Positions 1 through 9,890 of a stretch of 36,973 nucleotides of DNA are shown piece after piece. A model generated the notes under the pieces. It made no database searches. It saw only the letters and a program-made list of their open reading frames with translations, and was not told where the DNA came from. Source of the DNA: Pelagibacteraceae bacterium (lineage in GTDB: Bacteria > Pseudomonadota > Alphaproteobacteria > Pelagibacterales > Pelagibacteraceae); contig JAGFWA010000003.1 of assembly GCA_017640245.1 (NCBI GenBank), positions 1-36,973 of the forward strand, given 5' to 3'. How positions within the stretch are numbered: the first letter of the stretch is position 1; each line of letters opens with the position of its first letter. The translations under genes and the position numbers were made by a program.

Positions 1-1094
1 TGTGTGTATTTGTAATTGTCGCAATCGTATTTAGTATCCGTTTTATTCTTAAAAAATTCAAAAAAACAAAGAAAAGAAACTATGGAATTGCCGCTGTTAT
101 AATAACAGGGTTAATTCTTTTGAGATTAATATCAGGTCCTGCAATTGAATCAATCGAAGCTGTAAGCCCAGCAACTACGGGATTTTTGGGAGGCATGGGT
201 CTTCCGATTTTATTTTCTTGGATTGTTGGAGCTTTTTTTGCTGGTGCTTTGGCATACGTTATAGGCAAAATTGCTTTGGGACTTAGAGCAGACTATCTGG
301 CGATAGCAACACTATTAATATCAGAAATTGTTATTGCTGTGATAAAGCATGAAGATTGGCTAGCTCGTGGTGTTAAAAATGTAATTGGATTGAAAAGACC
401 AGTGCCATATGAAATTGATCTACAAACTAAAGAATGGTTTATTAATTTAGTTGAGAAATTTCACAGAGGCACTCTGAATTTAATTACTGATACTTTAGAA
501 AAACAACAATTACTAAAACAGCTAGTTATTGAATCGTCAACAGTATTTGTAAAACTATGTTTTGCTGGACTTTTTATAGCCGTGGTAACAATTCTTTTAA
601 TTATAACTCAAAAAGCACTTTATTCTCCCTGGGGAAGAATGATGAGAGCGATTAGAGATAATGAAGAAGCTGCTAATGCAATGGGAAAAAATGTTGTTAA
701 ACAACATCTTTTAATTTTCGTTCTTGGTTCAGCAATTGTTGGTATAGCAGGCGCCATGATGGTTACATATGACGGTCTATTTACACCAGGAAGCTATAGA
801 CCAATGCGGTATACATTTCTAATTTGGGTAATGGTCATTGTTGGGGGAAGCGGAAATAATTTTGGAGCAATTTTAGGAGGCTTTGCTGTTTGGTTTTTAT
901 GGATTGAGGCTGCTCCTATCGCATTATTCTTAATTAATTTTTTTACTAGCGGTTTAGAAGAAACTAATACTTTTAGAGTTCACTTAGTTAATAGCATTCC
1001 TTACTTCAGATATTTAATGATGGGAATTGGTTTATTATTAATTATGCGCTATAGGTCCAGAGGCATTTTGCCTGAGAAAATCAAACATATATAA
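1..1094 (+). CDS. livM: Branched-chain amino acid ABC transporter permease LivM (5'-truncated by window edge)
   Basis: This is an inner-membrane permease subunit of a Liv-type (HAAT) ABC importer. The frame is open from base 3 with no start in the window, so the gene enters from the left; 363 codons are visible. Several hydrophobic segments are present, and the family signature loop WGRMMRAIRDNEEAANAMG lies in the middle, followed by a glycine-rich MVIVGGSGNNFGAILGG segment typical of LivM, not LivH. A charged insert of about 60 residues (KHEDWLARGV to the LEKQQLLKQL region) separates two membrane blocks. The gene converges on a periplasmic binding protein gene, its likely partner. The TTG at 120 is an internal codon, not a start. 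The family assignment is secure; the substrate (Leu/Ile/Val or another amino acid) is inferred. Confidence 0.9.
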   Translation, partial: CVFVIVAIVFSIRFILKKFKKTKKRNYGIAAVIITGLILLRLISGPAIESIEAVSPATTGFLGGMGLPILFSWIVGAFFAGALAYVIGKIALGLRADYLAIATLLISEIVIAVIKHEDWLARGVKNVIGLKRPVPYEIDLQTKEWFINLVEKFHRGTLNLITDTLEKQQLLKQLVIESSTVFVKLCFAGLFIAVVTILLIITQKALYSPWGRMMRAIRDNEEAANAMGKNVVKQHLLIFVLGSAIVGIAGAMMVTYDGLFTPGSYRPMRYTFLIWVMVIVGGSGNNFGAILGGFAVWFLWIEAAPIALFLINFFTSGLEETNTFRVHLVNSIPYFRYLMMGIGLLLIMRYRSRGILPEKIKHI

Positions 1095-1097
1095 AAA

Positions 1098-1127
1098 AAA
1101 CCTCAGCAGTTTTCACCGCTGAGGTTT
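1098..1127. terminator. Bidirectional intrinsic terminator between livM and livJ-like gene
   Basis: A perfect 10-bp stem (AAACCTCAGC with GCTGAGGTTT) surrounds a 10-nt loop. It lies directly after the livM stop and 13 bases before the end of the convergent binding-protein gene. The A-run at 1093-1100 becomes a T-run for minus-strand transcripts, so termination of the binding-protein gene should be strong. The plus-strand exit (TTTATAAAATT) is weaker. Confidence 0.85.
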
Positions 1128-1140
1128 ATAAAATTAAACT

Positions 1141-2322
1141 TTATCTTTGTTTTTTAGTTTTGAATTTTCCGTATTTGATTTCTTTTTCTAAGAAAGAACC
1201 CTCGGCTTCTCCAACTTTCGTAAACACCACGCCAGTCGCTCCTTCGTAGTCAACAGCTTTTCCTTTAGCCAAAAGATCCAAAGCTTTTTTAAGTTCACCT
1301 GGATAAATTTTCTTTCCAGGACCATTGGCTACAGCCATTACGTTTTTGGCAATCGAACCTCTATCAGCCGATCCACCAGCTTGCATTGCAAGAACGATTA
1401 ATGCTGCTGCATCATAAGACTCACCAGTGTAAGGACCAGAAGAATCTATACCAGCTGCTTTCGCAACCTTAGTAAATACTCCAGCACCTTTACCCGTAGA
1501 ACCTGGCAATGAACCAAAAGATTTATTTAAGCTTTTTCCAAATGCTTCAATTAAAGAATCACCAATCATACCATCTGATAATATAAATGTATCAAAGGCA
1601 CCAGAATCTAAAGATCCCTGAATAATTCCTTTACCACCTTGGTCAAGGTAACCAATCACAGCTACCGCATCTCCACCAGCTGACGCTAGTGTAGAAACTT
1701 CAGCGCTATAGTCTGCTTTCCCGTCTTCGTGAGCTGCTACAGTTGTAACTTTGATACCATGAGCTTTAACTGCTGCTGAATAAACATCAGCTAAACCTTT
1801 ACCATAGTCATTGTTAGTATATGTAACTGCAACACTTTTAATTCCTCTGTCTTTAGTTATATCAGCAAGAATTTGTCCACCACGAGCATCAGAAGGTGCT
1901 GTACGGAAGAACAAACCTTTGTCATCCAAAGTTGTTAAACCAGGAGATGTTGCTGAAGGAGATATCATTACTACACCGTTAGGAACCGCAACGTTACTTG
2001 CAATCGCTCCAGTAACACCAGAACAATCTGCTCCCATAATGGCAGCAATACCTTGGGAGACTAAGCCTTCTGCTGCAGTTGTTGCAGCTGCTGAGTCAAC
2101 ACAAGTTGAGTCTGCTCTTATTGGTGTAATTTTTTCTCCACCTAGCAAAGAACCTGAGTCAGAAGCTTCTTTAAAAGCTAATTCTGCTGAAGCTGCCATT
2201 GCCGGAGTAAGAGATTCAATAGGACCAGTAAATCCTAAAATAATACCCATTTTAATTTCTGCAAATGCAGTTGTCGTCAATAGTGACAAAGACATAATTG
2301 CAGCAATAAATAGTTTTTTCAT
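1141..2322 (-). CDS. livJ: Branched-chain amino acid ABC transporter substrate-binding protein (LivJ-like)
   Basis: This is a periplasmic binding protein of the Peripla_BP_6/LivJ type, 393 residues, the usual family length. A Sec signal peptide is clear: MKK, a hydrophobic core, and a likely cut after AFA at residue 21. The mature start KMGIILGFTGPIESLTPAMA is the typical first strand and ligand loop, and YTNNDYGKGLADVY lies mid-protein. On its own strand GAGAGGAAAAA precedes the ATG, an unusually clear ribosome site for this window. It converges on livM and probably delivers the ligand to that permease. The ligand cannot be fixed from sequence. Codons are richer in G/C than in neighbouring genes, which would fit a very highly expressed binding protein. 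Confidence 0.88.
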   Translation of the reverse strand: MKKLFIAAIMSLSLLTTTAFAEIKMGIILGFTGPIESLTPAMAASAELAFKEASDSGSLLGGEKITPIRADSTCVDSAAATTAAEGLVSQGIAAIMGADCSGVTGAIASNVAVPNGVVMISPSATSPGLTTLDDKGLFFRTAPSDARGGQILADITKDRGIKSVAVTYTNNDYGKGLADVYSAAVKAHGIKVTTVAAHEDGKADYSAEVSTLASAGGDAVAVIGYLDQGGKGIIQGSLDSGAFDTFILSDGMIGDSLIEAFGKSLNKSFGSLPGSTGKGAGVFTKVAKAAGIDSSGPYTGESYDAAALIVLAMQAGGSADRGSIAKNVMAVANGPGKKIYPGELKKALDLLAKGKAVDYEGATGVVFTKVGEAEGSFLEKEIKYGKFKTKKQR

Positions 2323-2578
2323 TTTTTCCTCTCTGTATTTAATAATTTTAATAAACGAAAGTATTAACTATTGAGTTATTTTTTCAATGGTTAAATTAAC
2401 TAGTTTTTTGAAGCAAAAAGACTGAAGTTATTACTATAATAGTCTCAATCTCATAAAAAGCATGGGAATTTCAGCAAATATTAAAAAAGTTTGAGTTAAA
2501 ATCGAAAACAGGAAATAATGCATAAATAAAAAAGGAACACCTGATCTACAGTGTAAAATTAGATTATATATTAAATTT

Positions 2579-2920
2579 ATGAAAGAACAAATTACCTTTA
2601 ATGATTACGAAAAAGTAGATATTCGTATTGGTACGGTTTTGAGTGTAAACCAAAATAAAAAAGCCAGAAAACCTTCATTAGTTATAGAAGTAGATTTTGG
2701 AAAAGAAATAGGAATTAAAAAATCATCAGCGCAAATTACTGATTTTTATAACAAAGAAAATTTAATTGGAAAACAAGTAATAGGAGTATGTAATTTTCCA
2801 AACAAAAATATTGCCGGGATAATATCGGAATTTCTTGTTCTAGGCGCTATTGATAAAGATGGCAAAGTAGTCCTTGTTCATCCATCTCAAAAAGTTGAGA
2901 ACGGTTTAGAAATAGCTTGA
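2579..2920 (+). CDS. csaA: CsaA-type tRNA-binding-domain protein
   Basis: A 113-residue cytosolic OB-fold protein of the tRNA-binding domain family; CsaA proteins are about 110 residues and have been described as export-related chaperones. The family start FNDYEKVDIRIGTVL, the KSSAQIT segment and the central IGKQVIGVCNFPNKNIAG stretch are all visible, and the C-terminus ends with the usual V(E)NGxxIA-like tail. It heads a tight plus-strand run (19 bases to the next gene). The AT-rich leader upstream, from 2323, holds only the divergent promoters. Confidence 0.88.
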   Translation: MKEQITFNDYEKVDIRIGTVLSVNQNKKARKPSLVIEVDFGKEIGIKKSSAQITDFYNKENLIGKQVIGVCNFPNKNIAGIISEFLVLGAIDKDGKVVLVHPSQKVENGLEIA

Positions 2921-2939
2921 GGTCAAAGAAAATTAATTA

Positions 2940-3530
2940 ATGTATCAAGATTTAATAGCACTATTAATTTTTATGTTTGTTGCAGCTTTTACACCGGGGC
3001 CAAATAATTTTTTAGCTTCATATTCTGGTTTTAATTTTGGAATAAAAAAAACAATTCCATTAATATGCGGAGTTACTTTTGGTTTTCCAATATTATTAAT
3101 TGCAATAAACTTTGGTTTGATAATTTTTTTTAAAAAATTTCCAATACTTCAAGAAATTATAAAGATAATTGGTTCAGGATTTATATTATATTTTGCTTAT
3201 AAAATTGCTTCAAATAAAAATAATGAGGAAAAAAAAATTAACAACCCCATTAAATTTATTAATATGCTTTTTTTTCAATTCATTAATCCAAAAGCAGTTT
3301 TATTTGCTATTATGGTAATATCTACATTTATAAATACTAATGAAAATTTTTTAAGAGACACAATAATTGTCTTGAGTGTAGCTATTACCTTTAGTTTTGT
3401 GAGTATTTTTTCATGGTGCTTGTTAGGAAAATTCTTAAGAAGATTTGCGACAAATAAGAAATTTGTACAAACTTTTAACTATGTTATGTCATTCTTACTG
3501 ATTGTATGTGTTATAATGTTTTATGTATAG
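2940..3530 (+). CDS. LysE/RhtB family amino acid exporter
   Basis: A 196-residue inner-membrane protein with about six hydrophobic segments, matching LysE/RhtB efflux proteins. The N-terminal family motif FTPGPNNFLASYSGFNFG (residues 18-35) is intact, and FFQFINPKAVLFAIMVIST gives the second conserved region. It is expected to export an amino acid or a related metabolite; the substrate is not predictable. It lies 19 bases after csaA, and its stop is 3 bases before the aconitase ATG, so translation of the two is probably linked. Confidence 0.85.
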   Translation: MYQDLIALLIFMFVAAFTPGPNNFLASYSGFNFGIKKTIPLICGVTFGFPILLIAINFGLIIFFKKFPILQEIIKIIGSGFILYFAYKIASNKNNEEKKINNPIKFINMLFFQFINPKAVLFAIMVISTFINTNENFLRDTIIVLSVAITFSFVSIFSWCLLGKFLRRFATNKKFVQTFNYVMSFLLIVCVIMFYV

Positions 3531-3533
3531 AAT

Positions 3534-6206
3534 ATGAAATTTGGACAAAAAAATTCATTTAACTGTATTAAAGAAATTGATATCCGATCAAATAAATATA
3601 ACTATTTTAGTCTTGCGGAAGCAGAAAAACAAGGTTTGTCAGGTATTTCTAAACTTCCAAATTCTTTAAAGGTACTTTTAGAAAATCTTTTGAGGTTTGA
3701 AGACGGTATAACCGTTGATCATAATCAAATTCAATCTCTTAAAGATTGGTTAAAGTTTAAAAAATCAAAGGCTGAAATTGCTTTTAGACCAGTACGTGTT
3801 TTATTGCAGGATTACACTGGCATTCCAGCAGTAGCTGATTTGGCTGCAATGCGTGAAGCAGTGCAAAAGAAAAAAAAAGACCCTAAAAAAATTAATCCAT
3901 TGTCTACAGTTGATCTTGTGATTGATCATTCTGTTCAAGTTGACACATCTGCAACGAAAGATTCTTTTAACGAGAATGTTAAAAAGGAATTTGAAAGGAA
4001 TGGCGAAAGGTATTCATTTTTAAAATGGGGACAACAGGCATTTGATAATTTTAGAATTATTCCACCAGGAACAGGAATTTGTCATCAGGTTAATTTAGAA
4101 CATCTCTCAAAAGTCGTTTGGTCTACTAAAAATGGAAATAAAAATTATGCTTATCCTGATACTTTGGTTGGTACGGATAGCCATACAACAATGGTGAATG
4201 GGCTTTCGGTTTTAGGATGGGGAGTTGGAGGAATAGAAGCTGAAGCTGGAATGTTAGGACAGCCCATCTCCATGCTTATTCCTGAAGTTGTTGGTTTTGA
4301 AGTTAAAAATAAACTGCCAGAAGGCACAACGGCAACTGATTTAGTTTTAACAATTGTAAAAATGTTGAGAGAGAAAAAAGTAGTTGGAAAATTTGTAGAA
4401 TTTTATGGAGAAGGCTTAAAGAATTTGTCATTAGCCGATCGTGCAACAATTGCAAACATGGCACCAGAATACGGAGCAACTTGCGGTTTTTTTCCAGTAG
4501 ATGAGGAGTCTATTAAATATTTAAGACTATCAGGACGAGACGAAGAAAACATAAAACTGGTTGAAAGATATTCTAAAGAGCAGGGCTTGTGGGCAAGCGG
4601 TGATATAAAATTTACAGACACTTTATCATTGGACCTGTCTACTGTTGTACCAAGCATCTCAGGGCCCAAACGACCACAAGACAAAATAAAACTTAACGAA
4701 TCAAAAAAGAATTTCGAATTAATTTCAAAAAATTTAACTAAAAGAGAAAAAGTTAAAGAAGTAAAAGTTGATAAGGCAGAATATTCAATCAAGGATGGCG
4801 ACATAGTTATTGCGGCAATTACTTCATGTACAAATACATCTAATCCAAAAGTTTTAATAGGCGCAGGATTGTTAGCTAAGAAAGCTATTGAACTTGGGCT
4901 TCAAACTAAGCCATGGACAAAAACTTCTTTAGCCCCAGGATCACAAGTGGTTACAGACTATTTGAAAAAAGCAGGGTTAAATACTTATTTGGATAAACTT
5001 GGCTTTAACTTGGTTGGTTATGGATGCACAACTTGTATTGGAAATTCTGGACCATTACCAGAGAATATTAACAATGCAATTTTAGAAAATGATATTCTTG
5101 CAGTTTCAGTTTTATCAGGAAATAGAAATTTTGAAGGAAGAATAAGTCCAGTTGTAAAAGCAAATTATCTTGCCTCACCTCCTTTAGTTGTTGCTTATGC
5201 AATAGCCGGAACAATGAATATTGATTTGTACAAAGACTCCCTTGGTAAAGATAAGAACGGAAAAGATATATTCTTAAAAGATATCTGGCCTTCAAACAAA
5301 GAAATAGAAGACACATTACTTAAATCATTAAATGCAGAAATGTTTGTTTCTAGATACTCTAATATTTCAAAAGGCCCAAAAGAATGGCAAGAAATAAGAA
5401 CAAAAGCGAGTAGCATTTATAATTGGGACGAAGGCTCAACCTATGTAAAAAAACCTCCATTTTTTGAAAATTTGCCAGACAAACCTCCTGGTTTTAAAAA
5501 AATAAAAGATGCAAGACCGTTATTGATTTTAGGAGACATGGTAACAACGGATCATATTTCTCCAGCAGGCTCAATTCCTAAAGATAGCCCAACAGGAAAT
5601 TATTTTATGAAATATCAAATTTTACCAAAAGAATACAACTCTTATGGAGCAAGGAGAGGTAATCATGAGGTGATGATGAGAGGCACATTTGGAAACATTA
5701 GAATTAGAAATGAAATGGCGCCAGGAACAGAAGGAGGTTTTACTAAAATTTATCCAGAAGGAAAGACATCAACGGTTTTCGATGCTGTTATGGAATATAA
5801 AAAAAGAGGAACTGATTTAGTTGTTATAGGCGGTCAATTATATGGGACTGGCTCCTCAAGAGACTGGGCTGCAAAAGGAAGTTTGTTATTAGGAATAAAA
5901 GCAGTTTTAGCAGAGAGTTTCGAAAAAATTCATAGATCAAATTTGGTAGGCATGGGAATACTACCACTGCAATTCAAAGAGGGAATGAATAGAAAAAAAC
6001 TAAATTTAATAGGCTCAGAGCTTATAACGGTGAAAAATATAGAAAAAGGATTACAACCAAGATCAGATGTAAATGTTGAGATTAAGTATGCAGACGGAAT
6101 GAGCAAAACTATTCAAGTTCTTTGCAGAATTGATACCAAAAATGAAGTTGAGTACTATAAACATGGGGGCATACTTCAATACGTTTTAAGGAATATGTTG
6201 TCGTAA
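3534..6206 (+). CDS. acnA: Aconitate hydratase A
   Basis: Cytosolic aconitase (citrate to isocitrate), 890 residues, equal in length to Escherichia coli AcnA. The three [4Fe-4S] ligand cysteines are in place: about residue 432 (SCTNTSNP) and about 498 and 501 ([13 protein letters not shown]). The N-terminal [12 protein letters not shown] region and the C-terminal swivelling-domain motif [13 protein letters not shown] are conserved. A lysine-rich linker sits near residues 395-420. It starts 3 bases after the LysE-type gene and ends 4 bases before the PrpD-family gene. Besides the TCA cycle, adjacency to a methylcitrate-dehydratase-like protein makes a role in methylcitrate hydration possible, but that is inference. 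Confidence 0.97.
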   Translation: MKFGQKNSFNCIKEIDIRSNKYNYFSLAEAEKQGLSGISKLPNSLKVLLENLLRFEDGITVDHNQIQSLKDWLKFKKSKAEIAFRPVRVLLQDYTGIPAVADLAAMREAVQKKKKDPKKINPLSTVDLVIDHSVQVDTSATKDSFNENVKKEFERNGERYSFLKWGQQAFDNFRIIPPGTGICHQVNLEHLSKVVWSTKNGNKNYAYPDTLVGTDSHTTMVNGLSVLGWGVGGIEAEAGMLGQPISMLIPEVVGFEVKNKLPEGTTATDLVLTIVKMLREKKVVGKFVEFYGEGLKNLSLADRATIANMAPEYGATCGFFPVDEESIKYLRLSGRDEENIKLVERYSKEQGLWASGDIKFTDTLSLDLSTVVPSISGPKRPQDKIKLNESKKNFELISKNLTKREKVKEVKVDKAEYSIKDGDIVIAAITSCTNTSNPKVLIGAGLLAKKAIELGLQTKPWTKTSLAPGSQVVTDYLKKAGLNTYLDKLGFNLVGYGCTTCIGNSGPLPENINNAILENDILAVSVLSGNRNFEGRISPVVKANYLASPPLVVAYAIAGTMNIDLYKDSLGKDKNGKDIFLKDIWPSNKEIEDTLLKSLNAEMFVSRYSNISKGPKEWQEIRTKASSIYNWDEGSTYVKKPPFFENLPDKPPGFKKIKDARPLLILGDMVTTDHISPAGSIPKDSPTGNYFMKYQILPKEYNSYGARRGNHEVMMRGTFGNIRIRNEMAPGTEGGFTKIYPEGKTSTVFDAVMEYKKRGTDLVVIGGQLYGTGSSRDWAAKGSLLLGIKAVLAESFEKIHRSNLVGMGILPLQFKEGMNRKKLNLIGSELITVKNIEKGLQPRSDVNVEIKYADGMSKTIQVLCRIDTKNEVEYYKHGGILQYVLRNMLS

Positions 6207-6210
6207 AATC

Positions 6211-7716
6211 ATGAGAGAAATAAAAGTCAGAACACACAAGTCATCAGATAATTTAAAAAAAGAAAATCAATTGGCTTGGAAAATTGCCGAAATTGCTTCT
6301 GATAAATCAAAACCTGGAGAAGATTGTATTGAAATGGTTATCAATAGAATTATTGATAATGCTTCTGTAGCTATAGCTTCTTTTAATAGAAAGCCTGTTG
6401 TATCCGCTAGAGAAATGGCCCTTGCTCATCCTAGAAAAAACGGCTCAACTATTTTTGGTTTAAATTCAAAAATAAAAGTTCATTGCGAGTGGGCAGCTTG
6501 GGCAAATGGAACAGCAGTCAGAGAATTGGATTTTCATGATACATTTCTTGCTGCTGACTATAGTCATCCAGGAGACAATATTCCTCCAATTCTTGCTGTG
6601 GCTCAACAAAAAAGATGTAACGGAATGGATTTAATAAGAGGTGTTCTTACCGGTTATGAGGTTCAAGTAAATCTTGTTAAAGGAATATGTTTGCACGAAC
6701 ATAAGATTGATCATATTGCTCACTTAGGACCTAGTGTTGCTGCAGGCATTGGAACTTTATTAAAATTAAAAACCGAAACTATATATCAGTCAATTCAACA
6801 AGCGCTTCATACTACTGTTTCCACAAGGCAATCTAGAAAAGGTGAAATATCAAGCTGGAAAGCTTTTGCACCATCTCATGCTGGTAAATTAGCTATTGAA
6901 GCCGTTGATCGCTGCATGAGAGGTGAAGGTGCTCCAAGTCCCATTTATGAAGGAGAAGATAGTGTAATTGCTTATGTTCTTTCAGGACCCGAAGCCGAAT
7001 ACAACGTTCCACTTCCAAATGTTAATGAAGAAAAAAAGGCAATCCTTGAGACTTTTACAAAAGAGCACTCAGCAGAATATCAATCACAAGCACTTATAGA
7101 TTTAGCAAGAAATCTAAATAAAAAAATCAACAATATTTCAAACATTGAATCTGTTGAGATATATACCAGTCATCACACTCATTATGTTATAGGAACCGGA
7201 GCTAACGATCCTCAAAAAATGGATCCAAAGGCTAGCAGAGAAACACTAGACCATTCTATTATGTATATTTTTGCTGTTGCCTTGGAGGATGGCGAATGGC
7301 ATCATATCAATTCTTACACCCCTAAAAGAGCAAGTAGAAAAAGCACCATTGAATTATGGCAAAAAATTAAGACTTTTGAAGATAAAGAATGGACAAAAAA
7401 ATATCACGATCCTGATCCCAATAAAAAATGTTTTGGCGGGAGAGTTGTCATTAAAATGAATGATGGGAAACAAATAGAAGACGAGATATCTGTGGCAGAC
7501 GCACATCCAAGTGGAAAACGACCTTTTACAAGATCAAATTATATTGAAAAATTTAATTCACTAACCGATGGAGCGGTAGATACTAAAGAAGCCAAAAGGT
7601 TTATTAAAGACGTTGAAAATCTCAGAAAACTTAAATTGAATGAACTTTTTAAACTTAATATTGAGGTTAGAAAAAAAATAGCGAGAAAGAGTAAAGAAAA
7701 ATCCTATATTTTCTGA
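6211..7716 (+). CDS. prpD: MmgE/PrpD family protein, probable 2-methylcitrate dehydratase
   Basis: A 501-residue cytosolic protein of the MmgE/PrpD family, close to the 480-500 residues usual for PrpD. Visible family features are [20 protein letters not shown] (about residues 108-127), the [16 protein letters not shown] region, and [20 protein letters not shown] followed by a [12 protein letters not shown] tail. PrpD dehydrates 2-methylcitrate to cis-2-methylaconitate in propionate oxidation. No prpB or prpC lies in this window, so the pathway assignment rests on family resemblance and on adjacency to acnA (4-base gap). Other family members act on other substrates (iminodisuccinate epimerase, cis-aconitate decarboxylase); the high similarity to the PrpD core favours the dehydratase. 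Confidence 0.8.
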   Translation: MREIKVRTHKSSDNLKKENQLAWKIAEIASDKSKPGEDCIEMVINRIIDNASVAIASFNRKPVVSAREMALAHPRKNGSTIFGLNSKIKVHCEWAAWANGTAVRELDFHDTFLAADYSHPGDNIPPILAVAQQKRCNGMDLIRGVLTGYEVQVNLVKGICLHEHKIDHIAHLGPSVAAGIGTLLKLKTETIYQSIQQALHTTVSTRQSRKGEISSWKAFAPSHAGKLAIEAVDRCMRGEGAPSPIYEGEDSVIAYVLSGPEAEYNVPLPNVNEEKKAILETFTKEHSAEYQSQALIDLARNLNKKINNISNIESVEIYTSHHTHYVIGTGANDPQKMDPKASRETLDHSIMYIFAVALEDGEWHHINSYTPKRASRKSTIELWQKIKTFEDKEWTKKYHDPDPNKKCFGGRVVIKMNDGKQIEDEISVADAHPSGKRPFTRSNYIEKFNSLTDGAVDTKEAKRFIKDVENLRKLKLNELFKLNIEVRKKIARKSKEKSYIF

Positions 7717-7774
7717 TTGGCTTTATCACTAATTTTAAATCTAAAGGTTTAAAAAAATAAACAATTAAAGCCAA
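7717..7774. repeat. 9-bp inverted repeat at the prpD/TerC convergent junction
   Basis: TTGGCTTTA at 7717-7725 is the exact reverse complement of TAAAGCCAA at 7766-7774; the right arm lies inside the last codons of the minus-strand membrane protein gene. The 40-nt loop contains an A-rich stretch. It sits where a shared terminator for two convergent genes would be expected, but the long loop and short stem make this uncertain. Confidence 0.4.
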
Positions 7775-8391
7775 GATTTAAAAGGCTCAGGTATAGTACC
7801 GGGATACTGAGATTCTACACCACCGCCAATTAGTTGCAGAGCAACTAAAAAAATTACAATCAAACCTACAATGCCAACCCAGCTGTGTTTTTTTATATAT
7901 TCTGCGAAGAATGTTGCAGCTGTGGCAATTAAGAATACAGATAACAACAATCCAAATATTAACAAATACGTGTGTTCTCTTGAAGCGGCAGCCACACCTA
8001 AAACGTTATCAAAACTCAAAGTAACATCTGCGATTAAAACTGCATAGACGCCACTAACAAAGGAAGGTTGTTTTTTTGGTTTAACAATTTTTGGTTTAGA
8101 AGTTTTGAAAACATCTAAAAGTTGTAGGTCATGTAATAACTTAAGAACTATCCAAATTAAAAGGGCTCCACCTATTATTTTTAAGATAGGGTATTGTAGG
8201 AGCTGAACTGTTATCAATGCAAAAATAACTCTGAAAATAAAAGCAGCAAAGACTCCAAACATTATTATTCTTTGTCTGTCCGCTTTAGCGAATGATGCGG
8301 CTATAAGACCGATGATGATTGCATTATCAGCAGCCATCAAGATATCGATAAATACAATCTGAAAAAAAATTGTTACCTGTTCGAAGCTCAT
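7765..8391 (-). CDS. TerC family (YjbE-type) integral membrane protein
   Basis: A 208-residue polytopic inner-membrane protein of the TerC superfamily. The two family-defining acidic membrane motifs are present: AADNAI near residues 20-25 and SFDNVLG near 125-131, each in a hydrophobic helix. Seven or so hydrophobic segments can be counted. TerC/YjbE proteins are linked to metal (manganese, calcium) export or metalation of exported enzymes. Its ATG overlaps the stop of the upstream pxpA gene by one base (TAATG), indicating translational coupling. Why a metal-handling protein is coupled to 5-oxoprolinase is unclear; a metal need of PxpA is speculative. Confidence 0.85.
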   Translation of the reverse strand: MSFEQVTIFFQIVFIDILMAADNAIIIGLIAASFAKADRQRIIMFGVFAAFIFRVIFALITVQLLQYPILKIIGGALLIWIVLKLLHDLQLLDVFKTSKPKIVKPKKQPSFVSGVYAVLIADVTLSFDNVLGVAAASREHTYLLIFGLLLSVFLIATAATFFAEYIKKHSWVGIVGLIVIFLVALQLIGGGVESQYPGTIPEPFKSWL

Positions 8392-9164
8392 TATTTATAT
8401 TTTTTCATTTTATCTAATGGTTTTAAAATCATTCCAGCTTTTATAAACCCCTCCTTAATTTGTTTTGCAGTCCCAACTGCACTCTTTCCATCACCATGTA
8501 CACATACGGAATCAATTTCACAAGGAATTTGTTTTCCAGAATAACAATTAAGCGCTTGATTTTCTACCATCTTAGTAACATGTTTTTTAGCTATTTCTGG
8601 ATCAGTAATCATCGCGTTACTTTTTGATCTTGAAACTAAACTTCCATTATCTTCATAGTTCCTGTCAGCAAATATTTCTACGGCAATTTTCATATCAAGT
8701 TTTTTTCCAGCTTTTTCCATTTGTGATCCTGTTGGAACTAGAAAAATTAAATCTTTGTTTACTTTAATGATAGATTCCGAAATGACTTTAGCCAAATCAT
8801 AATCTTCGCAAGCCATATTGTTCAAAGCTCCATGAGGTTTTACATGCGTAACTTTCATTCCAAACCTGCCTGTAATTTCAGACAGAATATTTATTTGATC
8901 AATAATTAATTTTGTTATTTCGTTTGATGGTAAGTTAATTCGTTTTCTTCCGAAGTTTTCTCTGTCATTAAACGATGGATGCGCTCCAATACTGACAGCG
9001 TTTTTTTTTGATATTTTTACAGTTTGTTCCATTGTGGGCTTATCTCCAGCATGATAACCGCATGCTATATTTGCTGAGTTAACAATCTCTAGCAATAAAG
9101 GGTCATTTTCTGTAGAACAAAATTTTGAACTTTCTCCAAGATCACAATTAATGTTAATTTCCAT
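8391..9164 (-). CDS. pxpA: 5-oxoprolinase subunit A (LamB/YcsF family)
   Basis: A 257-residue cytosolic LamB/YcsF protein, normal length. The N-terminus INCDLGESSKF and the following NIACGYHAGDKPTM, VSIGAHPSFNDRENFGR, HVKPHGALNNMA and VCVHGDGKSA blocks are the family hallmarks and include the probable metal and catalytic residues. With PxpB and PxpC it forms the ATP-dependent 5-oxoprolinase that opens pyroglutamate to glutamate. In many bacteria pxpB, pxpC and pxpA are co-directional; here pxpA is transcribed divergently from pxpBC across only 36 bases and forms a two-gene unit with the TerC-type gene. Confidence 0.95.
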   Translation of the reverse strand: MEININCDLGESSKFCSTENDPLLLEIVNSANIACGYHAGDKPTMEQTVKISKKNAVSIGAHPSFNDRENFGRKRINLPSNEITKLIIDQINILSEITGRFGMKVTHVKPHGALNNMACEDYDLAKVISESIIKVNKDLIFLVPTGSQMEKAGKKLDMKIAVEIFADRNYEDNGSLVSRSKSNAMITDPEIAKKHVTKMVENQALNCYSGKQIPCEIDSVCVHGDGKSAVGTAKQIKEGFIKAGMILKPLDKMKKYK

Positions 9165-9173
9165 TTTTAAATC

Positions 9174-9183
9174 ATTATATAAT
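9174..9183. promoter_or_regulatory. Back-to-back -10 elements between pxpA and pxpB
   Basis: TATAAT at 9178-9183 reads towards pxpB (ATG 9201). On the other strand TATAAT (9179 down to 9174) reads towards pxpA (ATG 9164). The two overlap, so polymerases should compete for the site. Initiation about 7 bases after the leftward element would give pxpA almost no leader. No good -35 matches were found. Confidence 0.45.
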
Positions 9184-9200
9184 ATTTATTATAGCAATTT

Positions 9201-9890
9201 ATGCTTAAAAAAATAAGTAATATAGGGGACTGCGGTATCGCTTGTGATTTTGGAGATGAAATTAGCAAAGATACTAACAAAGAGGTAATTAAATTTTTTA
9301 GTTTTGTACAGGACTCTACAAAAGCTAAAAAGATTAAAGGAATTTTAAACTGCACGCCATCTTATAATAAATTAATAATTAATTTTGATCTAGAAAAAAT
9401 AAAATCTAGTGAACTTATTCAATTTATTCAAAAAAGTGATTATTCTAAAATAACACTACCAGAGAAAAATAAGCTGATTGAAATTCCGATATGTTATGAC
9501 GAGGAATTTGCTTTGGATATTAAAACTTTGGAGCAAAAAACAAAATTGAATTTTAAGGAAATAACAAAAGAGCATCTTAAAACGGACTTTTTTGTTTATA
9601 TGATAGGTTTTGTTCCTGGGCATCCTTTCATGGGCGACCTAAATAAGAAATTGTATTTAAACAGATTAGAAACACCCAGAGTTAGAGTGCCAAAAGGTTC
9701 AGTTGGGATAGTTGAAAAGTTTTGCAATATATACACTTTTGATTCTCCTGGAGGATGGAATATTATAGGCAAGACACCTTTAGAGTTATTTAACATTAAT
9801 AAAAAAAATCCAAGCATTTTATCGCCAGGAGACAGCGTGCAATTTAAATCAATAACAAAAAAAGAATTGTTATCTTTTAAAAATGAGTAA
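9201..9890 (+). CDS. pxpB: 5-oxoprolinase subunit B (KipI/allophanate hydrolase subunit 1 family)
   Basis: A 229-residue protein of the AHS1/KipI family. The family signature GFVPGHPFMGDL lies near residues 138-149, followed by TPRVRVPKGSVGI and the SPGGWNIIG segment. It is a subunit of the ATP-dependent 5-oxoprolinase complex together with the overlapping PxpC and the divergent PxpA. The start MLKKISNIGDCGIACDFGDE fits the usual beginning (the family normally has GD.ALLVEFG), so the ATG at 9201 is well supported. Its stop overlaps pxpC by 8 bases. Confidence 0.93.
   Translation: MLKKISNIGDCGIACDFGDEISKDTNKEVIKFFSFVQDSTKAKKIKGILNCTPSYNKLIINFDLEKIKSSELIQFIQKSDYSKITLPEKNKLIEIPICYDEEFALDIKTLEQKTKLNFKEITKEHLKTDFFVYMIGFVPGHPFMGDLNKKLYLNRLETPRVRVPKGSVGIVEKFCNIYTFDSPGGWNIIGKTPLELFNINKKNPSILSPGDSVQFKSITKKELLSFKNE

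Noticed and set aside
1811-2374. 187-residue plus-strand frame opposite the livJ-like gene
   Set aside because: Antisense shadow of a well-recognised binding-protein gene; its own text is low in complexity and has no family features.
4403-5416. Three minus-strand frames within acnA
   Set aside because: Antisense shadows of a highly conserved enzyme.
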